In this document: piece by piece, positions 1 to 7,643 of the stretch
Layout: the number at the start of each line of letters is the position of its first letter
How positions within the stretch are numbered: the stretch's first letter is position 1
Origin: CAYOXD01 sp964407825
GTDB taxonomy: Bacteria > Desulfobacterota > Desulfobacteria > Desulfobacterales > JAFDDL01
Reading direction: 5' to 3'
Assembly: GCA_964407825.1 (NCBI GenBank)
Contig: CAYOXD010000033.1
Location: 1-26,168, forward strand
Length of the DNA: 26,168 nucleotides
Program-made: the position numbers and the translations under genes
Notes under the pieces: generated by a model
What the model saw: the letters and a program-made list of their open reading frames with translations, nothing else
What the model was told of the DNA's origin: nothing
Databases searched by the model: none

Positions 1-76
1 TGGCTCCCCGAGTAGGACTTGAACCTACAACCTAGTGGTTAACAGCCACCCGCTCTGCCTATTGAGCTATCGGGGA
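1..76 (-). tRNA. tRNA-Asn (GTT)
   Basis: Read on the minus strand, a complete 76-nt cloverleaf is present. The 7-bp acceptor stem TCCCCGA/TCGGGGA is followed by discriminator G and an encoded CCA at the window edge. The D arm is GCTC/GAGC. The anticodon loop CTGTTAA gives anticodon GTT (Asn), and the T loop is GTTCAAGTC. All stems pair, so the gene looks functional. Confidence 0.97.
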
Positions 77-112
77 TCAAAGGCGTCTGTCCCTCCGTGA
101 GGGAGAACTTGG

Positions 113-141
113 CTTTTATCCCAAGAGCCGGAGGTTGTCAA
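113..141 (-). promoter_or_regulatory. sigma70-type promoter of tRNA-Asn
   Basis: On the minus strand a perfect TTGACA (-35, 136-141) is followed after 17 nt by TAAAAG (-10, 113-118). It lies about 37 nt before the tRNA 5' end. The leader between them holds a perfect 6-bp hairpin, TCCCTC/GAGGGA with a 3-nt loop (90-104). The tRNA-Gly/Cys unit has the same promoter architecture at 11555-11583. Confidence 0.7.
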
Positions 142-213
142 CAGAAAATCTGTATCGTTCGGTACTCCGGGGGCTGAAATGGCACGACCGGGCGAGCCGT
201 CCCATTTTAATGC

Positions 214-242
214 TGGCCATATTCAGGACTTCCCTATATAAT
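214..242 (+). promoter_or_regulatory. possible promoter of glgP
   Basis: A perfect TATAAT at 237-242 has TGGCCA (4 of 6 matches to TTGACA) 17 nt upstream at 214-219. It would give a leader of roughly 245 nt before the glgP start, which is long. This is a consensus match only. Confidence 0.35.
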
Positions 243-493
243 CGACAGTTAGCGACCGTTCGGCTCACCTTGCAAGGGATGCGCATCGACTCGCCGGGAA
301 AAGCGCGGATTCGAGTCCCTGCAGTGACGGTAATTCTCTGTGAACGGCACGGCTCAGGACAGTGGGAGCGCGGGGGTCCCCCCCCATTGCCGCAGTTTTC
401 CCAGGGTCGCGAGTTGTTGCTGCTCCAACCCCTGACGGATCGGGATCATGGATCAGACAATGGAGGGATCCGCGGTCCCGCAGGAGGTCTTTC

Positions 494-2965
494 ATGCATG
501 ACGCGCCCGGGAAATCCATAAGCATCCCCTTCCCTTCGGACATCGATGAGTTGGCGGCGGATATCCGTCGGCACATCCGCGGCAACCTGGGCTATGACCC
601 ATACAAACCCGACAAATACGCCTGCTTCATGGGACTGGCCTACAGTCTCCGGGACCGTCTGATCGAACGTTGGATCAACTCCCAGCGGGCCCTTTACGAG
701 ACAAGGGCCAAGCGCGTCTATTTCCTCTCCCTGGAATTCCTTCCCGGCCGGTTCCTGAAAAATTACCTGGTGAGCCTTCAAATGGAGACGCAGGCCCGGG
801 CAGCCCTTCAGAAGCTGGGGTTCGACCTGAACGAACTGGAGGAGGAGGAGTGGGATGCGGGGCTCGGCAACGGCGGCCTGGGACGGCTGGCCTCCTGTTA
901 TATGGATTCCATGGCCTGCTGCAACCTCCCCTGCTATGGATACGGCATCCGCTACGATTACGGCATCTTTCACCAGGTGATCGAGGACGGTTATCAGCGG
1001 GAGAACTGCGACAACTGGCTTCGGCGGGGCAACCCCTGGGAGATCCTCCGACGGGCGCACCTGCAGGAGGTTCGCTTCTACGGTCGCTCGGAATCCTATG
1101 TGGATGAAAAGGGCCGCCAGCGCTTCCGGTGGGTCGACGGGGAAGTAATCATGGCCATGGCCTGCGATATCCTCATCCCCGGCTACGGGGACGCCTATGT
1201 CACCAATATGCGTCTTTGGGTTGCCCAGTCCTCCCGGGAATTCAACCTGGCCCATTTCAACCAGGGCGATTACATGGGCGCCATGCAGGCCAAGGTCCTG
1301 AGCGAGAACATCTCGAAGGTACTCTACCCCAGCGACGAGGCGGAACAGGGGAAAATGCTGCGGCTCAAACAGCAATATTTCTTCGTGGCGGCCACTCTGC
1401 GGGACATCCTCCGGCGCTACCGGAAGCAGCATACCTCCTTTTCGGAATTTCCCGACTTCATCGCCATCCAGCTGAACGAGACACACCCGGCCATTGCCAT
1501 CCCGGAGCTCATGCGGCTGCTGATGGACGAGGAGGGCCTGGATTGGGAGGAGGCCTGGGCCATTAGCGAGAACACCTTTGCCTTCACCAATCACACGGTC
1601 CTCCCAGAAGCCCTGGAAACCTGGCCCGAACCCATGATCGGCACCCTTTTGCCCAGGCACATGGAAATCATCCGCGAAATCGACCGCCGGCTGATGGAAA
1701 CCCTCCGGGAACGCCATCCGGGCGATAGCGGCCTCCACAGCCGACTCAGCATCATCCAGGAAGGCGCGCCGCGGCAGATCCGCATGTCGCACCTGGCCAT
1801 CGTGGGAAGCCATTCGGTCAACGGCGTGGCGGCGCTGCATTCGAAGATCCTGAAAACCAGCCTCTTCAAGGAATTCGCTGCGCTCTATCCCGACCGCTTC
1901 ACCAACATCACCAACGGTATCACCCAACGAAGATGGCTATATCAGGCAAATCGGCCCCTCAACCGTCTCATCTCATCGGCAATCGGCGAGGAATGGGTCA
2001 GTGATCTGAGCCAGCTGGAGGGGTTGGCCGTCCATGCCGAAGATCCGGCGTTCAGGAGCGCCTGGATGGATGTCAGGCTGGAAAACAAGCGACGGCTGGC
2101 CCGCTACATCCTGCGGAAGATCGACATGAAGGTGAACCCGGGCTCGCTGTTCGATGTGCAGGTCAAACGCATCCACGAATACAAGCGCCAGTTGCTCAAC
2201 GTCCTGCATGTCATCACCCTCTACAACCGTCTCCGGGAAGCCCCGGATACACCGCTGGGCCCCCGCACCGTCATTTTCGCGGGGAAGGCCGCCCCCGCCT
2301 ATCACCAGGCCAAGCTGATCATCAAGCTCATCAGCTCCGTGGCGGACCGGATCAACGGGGACCCGATCTGCTCGGAGCGTCTCCGGGTGCTTTTCCTGCC
2401 CAATTACTGCGTCTCCCAGGCCGAAAAAATCATACCCGCGACCGATCTGTCCGAGCAGATCTCCACGGCGGGCCTCGAGGCATCGGGAACCGGGAACATG
2501 AAAATGGCTCTCAACGGCGCACTGACCCTCGGTACCCTGGACGGCGCCAATATCGAAATCATGGAGCAGGTGGGCCGGGAGAATATGTTCATCTTCGGGA
2601 TGACCGCTGATGAGGTGACCGATCTACGCCGGACCGGCTACCATCCCACCGGATACTACGACAAGGATCCGGAGCTGAAAGCGGCCCTGGATATGATCGC
2701 ATCGGGGTATTTCTCTCCCCACGCGCCGGGACTGTTCGAGCCCATCACGAAATCTCTTCTTCAGGACGGGGATTATTACATGGTCCTGGCCGACTACCGC
2801 GCCTACATCACCGCCCAGGAGGAGGTGGGGCGTGTGTTCATGAACCCCGACGAATGGGCACGTCGCTCCATCCTCAACACGGCCCGCATGGGGATTTTCT
2901 CGAGCGACCGGGCGATCCGTGAATACGCCGACCGGATCTGGCATGTCGGACCGGTGCCGATGTGA
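494..2965 (+). CDS. glgP: glycogen/starch/alpha-glucan phosphorylase
   Basis: Cytosolic PLP enzyme (GT35) that releases glucose-1-phosphate from the non-reducing ends of glycogen or maltodextrin. From the chosen ATG it is 823 aa, the normal family length. That ATG follows AGGAGG by 6 nt; an upstream in-frame extension to 362 lacks family-like sequence. Visible hallmarks are an N-terminal SLEFLPGR segment, the glycine-rich LGNGGLGRLASC, the QLNETHPA block, VKRIHEYKRQ, and near the C-terminus EASGTGNMK followed by NGALTLGT, whose Lys670 is the PLP Schiff-base lysine. No regulatory N-terminal phosphorylation segment is evident. It stands alone, with no other glg genes adjacent. Its 3' end overlaps the convergent radical SAM gene by 92 nt. 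Glycogen versus maltodextrin preference cannot be told from sequence. Confidence 0.96.
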   Translation: MHDAPGKSISIPFPSDIDELAADIRRHIRGNLGYDPYKPDKYACFMGLAYSLRDRLIERWINSQRALYETRAKRVYFLSLEFLPGRFLKNYLVSLQMETQARAALQKLGFDLNELEEEEWDAGLGNGGLGRLASCYMDSMACCNLPCYGYGIRYDYGIFHQVIEDGYQRENCDNWLRRGNPWEILRRAHLQEVRFYGRSESYVDEKGRQRFRWVDGEVIMAMACDILIPGYGDAYVTNMRLWVAQSSREFNLAHFNQGDYMGAMQAKVLSENISKVLYPSDEAEQGKMLRLKQQYFFVAATLRDILRRYRKQHTSFSEFPDFIAIQLNETHPAIAIPELMRLLMDEEGLDWEEAWAISENTFAFTNHTVLPEALETWPEPMIGTLLPRHMEIIREIDRRLMETLRERHPGDSGLHSRLSIIQEGAPRQIRMSHLAIVGSHSVNGVAALHSKILKTSLFKEFAALYPDRFTNITNGITQRRWLYQANRPLNRLISSAIGEEWVSDLSQLEGLAVHAEDPAFRSAWMDVRLENKRRLARYILRKIDMKVNPGSLFDVQVKRIHEYKRQLLNVLHVITLYNRLREAPDTPLGPRTVIFAGKAAPAYHQAKLIIKLISSVADRINGDPICSERLRVLFLPNYCVSQAEKIIPATDLSEQISTAGLEASGTGNMKMALNGALTLGTLDGANIEIMEQVGRENMFIFGMTADEVTDLRRTGYHPTGYYDKDPELKAALDMIASGYFSPHAPGLFEPITKSLLQDGDYYMVLADYRAYITAQEEVGRVFMNPDEWARRSILNTARMGIFSSDRAIREYADRIWHVGPVPM

Positions 2966-3617
2966 GATCCTGCTTCACCAGGGTTTCCAGGACCGCATCC
3001 AGATAGGATTTCCGGCACTGCACGGCATCGATGACCCCGTTGCCGGCCAGGGTGGACATGTAGCGGCACCCGCCGTAGCAGAGGGGCAGATATTCACAGG
3101 CGCGGCAGGTGTCGTTTTTCCACAGATCGAGGCGATAGGTCTCCCGGTAATCCTTCACGCCGGATGACACATCGCCGATGGCGTACGCCTCCCGGCCCAC
3201 AAATGCCGGGCACTTGTAGAGCCTGCCGTCCACATCCACCACCAGGGAGTCGTTGTTTTCAATCGCGCACATGGCAGGCTGCACCCTGAGGGTACGATAC
3301 CCACGATCCAGGATCGCCTGGCGCAGCACCACGCTGGCCTCCAGGATCCAGGGCTCATGGCCCCCCATGCAGCCGCCGTGATATCTGGCCAGAAGATGCT
3401 TTTGTCCGACCGGCTTCAGGATGGGGTCGAACTTCACCACCCCCAGTCGATCCGGGGTCAGCCCCTCGGCCTGGAGCCGGTCCAGCAGGGATACGAACCG
3501 GGGCCAGCTCTCCTGATCATAGTTGCCGCCGATATGAATGCTGACGAGATCACAGGTCTCCTTGATGTTGCGAATGAGGATTCCAAAACTGCCGGCGCCG
3601 GACTTGAAGGGCCGGTA
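2874..3617 (-). CDS. radical SAM/SPASM peptide maturase, C-terminal part (5' end in gap)
   Basis: The frame is open from the N gap at 3617 to a TGA at 2874-2876, giving 247 visible residues. The visible part starts in the second half of a radical SAM barrel (GILIRNIKETCDLVSIHIGG, then VVKFDP). It continues into a textbook SPASM domain: C-x13-G-x4-C (3269 to 3210), then C-x2-C-x5-C-x3-C (TCRACEYLPLCYGGC, 3110-3066), then a final Cys (VQC). SPASM domains bind auxiliary Fe-S clusters in enzymes that modify ribosomal peptides or sulfatases. The CxxxCxxC motif for the SAM cluster should lie in the gap and cannot be seen. A 41-residue precursor-like gene lies upstream on the same strand, which supports a peptide maturase rather than a sulfatase activator. 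The last ~30 residues overlap glgP and look unconserved. The family resembles geopeptide-type maturases, but that subfamily assignment is from memory and unverified. Confidence 0.85.
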   Translation of the reverse strand, partial: YRPFKSGAGSFGILIRNIKETCDLVSIHIGGNYDQESWPRFVSLLDRLQAEGLTPDRLGVVKFDPILKPVGQKHLLARYHGGCMGGHEPWILEASVVLRQAILDRGYRTLRVQPAMCAIENNDSLVVDVDGRLYKCPAFVGREAYAIGDVSSGVKDYRETYRLDLWKNDTCRACEYLPLCYGGCRYMSTLAGNGVIDAVQCRKSYLDAVLETLVKQDLTSAPVRHARSGRRIHGSPGRSRKSPCGPC

Positions 3618-3717
3618 NNNNNNNNNNNNNNNNNNNNNNNNNNNNNNNNNNNNNNNNNNNNNNNNNNNNNNNNNNNNNNNNNNNNNNNNNNNNNNNNNNN
3701 NNNNNNNNNNNNNNNNN
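3618..3717. other. assembly gap (100 N)
   Basis: Exactly 100 undetermined bases, the conventional placeholder for a scaffold gap of unknown length. It removes the N-terminal half of the radical SAM gene and possibly other genes. Sequence joined across it may be further apart than shown. On the right, 3865-4003 holds no gene I can support. Confidence 0.95.
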
Positions 3718-3864
3718 CGTTGCCCCCTCCGGCCCAGTCAAATGGGTTTCGTCAGGCAGGTCCAGCGCAACGGGGACCTGCTGTTAATGTCGCCGGATCC
3801 GATGGTTCTGCTGAATATGCCATCCATCGAATGGCGGGCAATGAAGCCGGCGTCTGCGCGATAG
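3718..3864 (+). CDS. possible 3' fragment of an unidentified plus-strand gene
   Basis: This frame is open from the gap edge to a TAG at 3862-3864 (48 codons). Its third positions are mostly G/C, like the coding genes around it, and the translation is protein-like, with a segment reading GDLLLMSPDPMVLLNMPS. No start is visible because the 5' side is in the gap. I do not recognise the protein. The minus-strand frames here are also partly open, so the call is weak. If real, it implies that the gap hides at least two gene starts. Confidence 0.25.
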   Translation, partial: RCPLRPSQMGFVRQVQRNGDLLLMSPDPMVLLNMPSIEWRAMKPASAR

Positions 3865-4003
3865 CCTCGGCCTGGTTGCGGGTGAGTGGGGGATCGTGCG
3901 GTCGGGAGAGCAGTGAAGCCTGCGGTCGGAAAGAGGGAGAAAATCGTGTCTATCTATTTTTCGATTCTATACCAGCTGCGGAAACCGTTGCGTCCGGCTA
4001 CCG

Positions 4004-4129
4004 TCATCGAAGCACAAGAAACGCGCCCCAGCAACAAATCGATCTGATGACGGTTTCATCCTCGAGTCCCTCGTCCAGGACCTCTATTTCCTCCGTATCC
4101 TGTTTCATCTCTTTTGTTTCCTTTTCCAT
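4004..4129 (-). CDS. candidate RiPP precursor peptide (41 aa)
   Basis: A short gene with ATG at 4129-4127, TGA at 4006-4004, and a good ribosome binding site (AAGGAGAAAGGCCA then ATG). The translation has two halves. Residues 1-27 are a charged leader with 12 Asp/Glu, including EVLDEGLEDE. Residues 30-41 are a hydrophobic, Cys/Trp-containing tail, SICCWGAFLVLR. Acidic leader plus short Cys-rich core is the usual design of peptides modified by radical SAM/SPASM enzymes, and such an enzyme lies immediately downstream on the same strand beyond the assembly gap. The likely modified residues are Cys32, Cys33 and Trp34, which is inference. It resembles the geopeptide class described in Geobacter relatives in size and layout, but I cannot confirm membership. 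It lies 151 nt downstream of the TonB receptor gene on the same strand. Confidence 0.7.
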   Translation of the reverse strand: MEKETKEMKQDTEEIEVLDEGLEDETVIRSICCWGAFLVLR

Positions 4130-4169
4130 TGGCCTTTCTCCTTTCGTTAACGACGGTTATGGGGTTGAA

Positions 4170-4269
4170 GCGCCAGGCCGTGGCAAAAAAACAACGGCAC
4201 CTGATGGGAGACCCAAAACCGGCGTCAAACAGATATGGTGCAGTTTATGGTTGCCACGGCCCAAAGCGC
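4170..4269. repeat. inverted repeat in the leader of the precursor peptide gene
   Basis: GGCCGTGGCAA (4176-4186) is perfectly inverted as TTGCCACGGCC (4251-4261). GCGC arms (4170-4173 and 4266-4269) extend it across a small bulge. A second pair, GGCACC (4196-4201) and GGTGCC (4276-4281), interleaves with it and could form a pseudoknot or an alternative fold. A 7-A run (7-T on the minus strand) sits next to the inner arm at 4185-4191. It occupies the gap between the receptor stop codon and the peptide start. Confidence 0.5.
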
Positions 4270-4280
4270 GTGGGTGGTGC

Positions 4281-6209
4281 CTAAAAAAAACAGCGCAGGC
4301 CGCCTTCTATCCAGCGGGAGGGGTTCGAATAGTCCTTGAGCGTGTACTGGGAACCTGAGAAGAGATTGTGAACCGTGAAAAATATCTGGCTTTCGAGCTT
4401 CTTGTAGCGAAAGAGCTTCCTGTGGAAATTGAGTTCCCAGATCATGGCATTGTCGCTCGATTGATAGATATCAATTACATCCCAACTCTCATAACGCCCG
4501 AAGAGCTGGAGGTAACACACCTCTGGGTTGTCATACTCCGCCCCCAACGTGAAGGAAAACATCTCGTTGGTACCGCTATCGTTCTTGGGTTCCAGGTGAA
4601 CGTAAAAGCCGCCCGAAAAGAAGGAAAGGCCGTGAAAGGAGCGCGTCCTGATCTCCAGCTGCGCCCCCTTCCGATCCAGGGACCCGGAATTGACCACCTT
4701 ATCGTTATACAGGGGCGGCCCGCCACCGTACAGGACCTTTTTCAGCGCATCGTGCTGGTCGTTATAGAAAAGGTCGAGGCGAACCCACAGATCGGGAATA
4801 GAGACCGTCTCGACGCCTATCTGGTAGGACCAGACCGTCTCCGGTTTCAAATCCGGATTGGGATCCAGAAACACGGCACCGCCTGACACGCTTGACAGGG
4901 GCGGGTAGGTGAACCCCCTGGCCACCGTGGCGCGCAGGATCGTCTTTCGTTTCAAGTCATAGGTGATGCCGATGCTGGGGCTGAGAAAGGAACCGGTGAG
5001 GCTGTTGTGGTCAAAGCGCAAACCGGGGATAATGGTAAGCTGATGAATGCTGACGGCGTCGTTCATGAAAACCGCCCACTTTTCAAGGTCCGGCGCCGTG
5101 CGCAGCACGGCAGGGGCACCGATTGCCTGGAGAAGGGGGCCGGATTTCAAGGTCTGCTTCAGCTTGCCGGAATTATAGTCCGTGCCCAGCACCGCCACCT
5201 GACCGGCGCCTTTCCAGATCAGTTTGGCACTGCCCCCCAGGGTTTTTTCAATGTAGTTGTCGAATGAATAGGGATCCCCGGCCTGGTCGATCCCCGTGGT
5301 GCCGAGGCTGGTGCTATCCAAATCCGTGGATTTCCTGAGGTAAAACCCGTTGACCTTGTATTCGAGCCGGCTCGTCAGCTTTCCGTCGAGGGCCGCCTCG
5401 GCATGCCAGACGGCAAAATCTGAGTTGACGTTGGCGATCCCCTCCAGCGCTAGAGGCCCCTGGTTGCTGTCCGGGTTGCTATACCCGCCGGCCAGGGTCA
5501 GGCCGGCCCTGTCCGAAAGGGAGAGCCGGACCTTCGAGAAAAAGCTCTTGTTGTTAAAGTCGCGTCCCTTGTCAATGCCATTCGAGGTCTGCCCGCCGGC
5601 ATAAAGGTAGTATCCCAGGGGGCCCGTTTTCCCCGACACCTGGGCGTTATAGTCGTAGGTGGCCGATTCCCCCATGGACAGGCTTGCATTTCCGGTGGGC
5701 ACCGAGGTATTGCCGGCGGGCTTGGTGATGATGTTCACCACACCGCCGAGGGAAGAGCCCCAGGCGGAGGAGGCGGGCCCCTGGATCACCTCGATCCGAT
5801 CGATGATGCCCACCGGGATGGTGCCGGTCTCGGCGTCTCCGCTGGAAAGGAAATTCCACTCGACCCCATCCAGCAGCACCAGGACATGCCGGGATTCGGA
5901 CCCTTGGATGGAAATCTGGGCCGGGGCGCCCATCTCCTTGGAGGAAGTGACGAACAATCCCGGTATCCGGTACAACACGTCCGATACCGAATGGGCGTTC
6001 ATGTTGCGGATATCGTCACTGGTGATGATGGTAACGTTCTCGGCTGTTTTGGAAATAGGTTGGGGACTGCGTGTGGCGGAAACCACCAGGTCCCTTTTGG
6101 GGAAATACAGGCTCATAATCTGCTTCTCTTGAGCGGACTGCGCCCAAGCGGAAACAGCGCTCCCCCAAACCCATGCCACTATCAGCAACCACATTTTTGC
6201 TCGGGACAT
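4281..6209 (-). CDS. TonB-dependent outer-membrane receptor
   Basis: Outer-membrane 22-strand barrel with plug, importing a scarce ligand using energy from TonB-ExbB-ExbD. From the ATG at 6209 it is 642 aa with a signal peptide ending VSAWA (cleavage about residue 23). A TonB-box-like segment DLVVSAT follows at 40-46. The plug shows ENVTIITSDDI, VSDVLYRIPG, IDRIEVIQGP and GGVVNIITK. The barrel ends in Phe-Phe, as expected for Bam-dependent insertion. A TTG at 6233 is in frame, but the ATG gives a cleaner signal peptide; the ribosome binding site is weak for all candidates. The ligand (siderophore, cobalamin or other) cannot be assigned, and no cobalamin riboswitch was recognised upstream. It is divergent from a periplasmic binding protein/kinase operon and probably co-regulated with it. 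Confidence 0.93.
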   Translation of the reverse strand: MSRAKMWLLIVAWVWGSAVSAWAQSAQEKQIMSLYFPKRDLVVSATRSPQPISKTAENVTIITSDDIRNMNAHSVSDVLYRIPGLFVTSSKEMGAPAQISIQGSESRHVLVLLDGVEWNFLSSGDAETGTIPVGIIDRIEVIQGPASSAWGSSLGGVVNIITKPAGNTSVPTGNASLSMGESATYDYNAQVSGKTGPLGYYLYAGGQTSNGIDKGRDFNNKSFFSKVRLSLSDRAGLTLAGGYSNPDSNQGPLALEGIANVNSDFAVWHAEAALDGKLTSRLEYKVNGFYLRKSTDLDSTSLGTTGIDQAGDPYSFDNYIEKTLGGSAKLIWKGAGQVAVLGTDYNSGKLKQTLKSGPLLQAIGAPAVLRTAPDLEKWAVFMNDAVSIHQLTIIPGLRFDHNSLTGSFLSPSIGITYDLKRKTILRATVARGFTYPPLSSVSGGAVFLDPNPDLKPETVWSYQIGVETVSIPDLWVRLDLFYNDQHDALKKVLYGGGPPLYNDKVVNSGSLDRKGAQLEIRTRSFHGLSFFSGGFYVHLEPKNDSGTNEMFSFTLGAEYDNPEVCYLQLFGRYESWDVIDIYQSSDNAMIWELNFHRKLFRYKKLESQIFFTVHNLFSGSQYTLKDYSNPSRWIEGGLRCFF

Positions 6210-6727
6210 CACGGCAACCTGGGTAATTTGCAAATGGGACTTATATTGATGGCATTATAGTGAATTTTCCCTATAACCGATATAGGTGTAAATGACAAGC
6301 GAAATTGCGCCCGCCTCCATTCCAGCGGGCCCTCCAGGGACCCTTGCGGCAGATATGAACTGGAAAATAAAAGCTATCCGAGAGGGGATCCTAAATCAAA
6401 GGGCAAAGTATAAGAGATTTTTCGCCCCGGGGAAAAAACGGCATCCGGGGTAGGCACCGAAGGGGGAATGGGACGCGCGCCTTTGCTGGGTATGAAAAAA
6501 AAATTGATTTTGAACACCATTTGGAGGATAGTGGGAACCGATAAGCAATCCGGCAGCATTGAATTCATTTCGCCCCTGTACCAGCGGGGAATGGCTCTCT
6601 TGGGGCCACCATCCAGGCTTTTCACCGCAGCAAGACCGCAATGGCGTCGTTAAGACTGAAACTATGTGTTCTAGTTTAGCCCCGGGCAATTGAATCAGGA
6701 TGCACTTCAGTGCTTAAGAGAACACCA
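6210..6727. other. divergent intergenic region, receptor / binding-protein operon
   Basis: This 518-nt region contains the putative receptor promoter with CTATA repeats (6254-6286). It also has two short GC hairpins: GCCCGC/GCGGGC with a 10-nt loop at 6309-6330, and CCCCGG/CCGGGG with a 14-nt loop at 6425-6450. Neither has a convincing T-run. Small frames here show no ribosome binding site or protein character. No clear promoter for the plus-strand operon was found. Confidence 0.5.
6254..6286 (-). promoter_or_regulatory. putative receptor promoter with palindromic CTATA half-sites
   Basis: On the minus strand a perfect TATAAT (+ strand 6254-6259) has a poor -35 (TATCGG) 17 nt upstream. Over that -35 lies a perfect palindrome, CCTATA-N5-TATAGG (6270-6286). 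Its inner arm also pairs with the -10 region as TTATAG-N10-CTATAA (6255-6276). Three alternating half-sites across a promoter with a weak -35 suggest an activator or repressor site, which is inference. Confidence 0.4.
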
Positions 6728-7642
6728 ATGCCATATCAATGCGCCCAAACGATGCGGATCATCGTGATGGTTTTCCTATGGCTTGCATTCGCCGGCGTTG
6801 CCGCGGCCAGGCCCACGGTGCTGGCCGTTCAAAGTGTAGATGTGGCGCCGTACAACGAGGTGCTGGGTGGCTTTCGAGGCGCGTGCCATGCGGAAACCGG
6901 GAAGCTGGTAATCTCCCAGTCCCCCGATCGCACGGTAATCCAGCAGGTGGAGCAGGCCAAGCCCGATCTGGTGCTGGCGATCGGTCTGGATGCGTTGAAC
7001 GCGGTCAAGGGACTCAAACAGATGCCGATTCTCTACCTGATGGTGCTCAATCCCGAGGCGAGCCTCTCCAATGCACCCAACATCACGGGGGTCAGCATGA
7101 ATATACCCGAAGAGCAGCAGCTGAGGCTTATCCATACCGTGCTGCCCAAAGCCAACCACATTGGTGTGGTGTATGACCCTGTCAATACGGGATGGTTGGT
7201 GGCAAGGGGGCAGGCGGCCGCCCCGAAGTTCGGCATCCGGCTCCTGACCCGGAAGGTAAACAGCCCCCGGCAGGTCGCCACCACATTGGCGAACCTGCGA
7301 CCCGTCCCCGATGCGCTTTGGCTGCTGCCAGACGTCACCGTGATCCGGCCGGAGACCCTTGAATTTATATTTGAATACGCACTGACCCAGAAAATTCCAA
7401 TTATCTGTTTTTCCGAAAAATACCTCGAGTTAGGCGCCTTCATGTCCATCAGTATGGACCTGAAGGACATGGGGAGGCAGGCGGGCCAGATGGCCAATCA
7501 GCTCCTCTCAGGCAAAACCGTCCGGCAGGTACCGCCGGAGGAAGTCCGAAAGGCGGTGGTCACGGTGAATCGGACCGTCGCCGAGAAGCTGGGGATTTCC
7601 ATCCCCGTCGGCCCCCATACAGGAATCAATACAATAAATTGA
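6728..7642 (+). CDS. ABC transporter substrate-binding-like periplasmic protein (ABC_sub_bind / DUF534 family)
   Basis: Predicted exported periplasmic solute-binding protein of 304 aa. From the ATG at 6728 there is an N-terminal hydrophobic segment (IIVMVFLWLAFAGVAAA) consistent with a signal peptide. The mature part shows the two-lobe pattern of this family: DLVLAIGLDALNAV, ITGVSMNIP, HIGVVYDP, ALWLLPDVTVI, PIICFSEKYLELGAFMSISMDL. An AAGAG-like ribosome binding site precedes this ATG. GTG at 6710 and ATG at 6752 are alternatives. No ABC permease or ATPase genes accompany it. Instead, the next gene, a sensor kinase, starts 1 nt after its stop, so it probably presents a ligand to the kinase rather than to a transporter. 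Confidence 0.88.
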   Translation: MPYQCAQTMRIIVMVFLWLAFAGVAAARPTVLAVQSVDVAPYNEVLGGFRGACHAETGKLVISQSPDRTVIQQVEQAKPDLVLAIGLDALNAVKGLKQMPILYLMVLNPEASLSNAPNITGVSMNIPEEQQLRLIHTVLPKANHIGVVYDPVNTGWLVARGQAAAPKFGIRLLTRKVNSPRQVATTLANLRPVPDALWLLPDVTVIRPETLEFIFEYALTQKIPIICFSEKYLELGAFMSISMDLKDMGRQAGQMANQLLSGKTVRQVPPEEVRKAVVTVNRTVAEKLGISIPVGPHTGINTIN

Positions 7643-7643
7643 A

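Larger units (their letters stand above)
77..493. other. intergenic region between tRNA-Asn and glgP
   Basis: These 417 nt hold the tRNA-Asn promoter and leader hairpin, a possible glgP promoter near 214-242, and the glgP ribosome binding site AGGAGG at 482-487. Open frames across it have no supporting start site or protein-like character. The stretch 260-480 otherwise shows nothing recognisable beyond a G5/C8 run near 374-386. Confidence 0.6.

Noticed and set aside
135..521. A 128-codon plus-strand frame before glgP
   Set aside because: It starts at TTG without a ribosome binding site, crosses the tRNA promoter, runs into the glgP start, and has no recognisable protein character.
446..1927. 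A 493-codon frame antisense to glgP
   Set aside because: It is a mirror of a strongly supported gene in GC-rich DNA, with no ribosome binding site or domain.
3752..3954. A minus-strand open frame downstream of the precursor peptide, as the maturase start
   Set aside because: It has no good start codon, its codon use is poor, it ends at a TGA before the gap, and it shows no radical SAM N-terminal sequence.
6234..6700. A cobalamin or c-di-GMP riboswitch upstream of the receptor or binding protein
   Set aside because: I could not find the conserved core sequences of either class. Only short GC hairpins are present.
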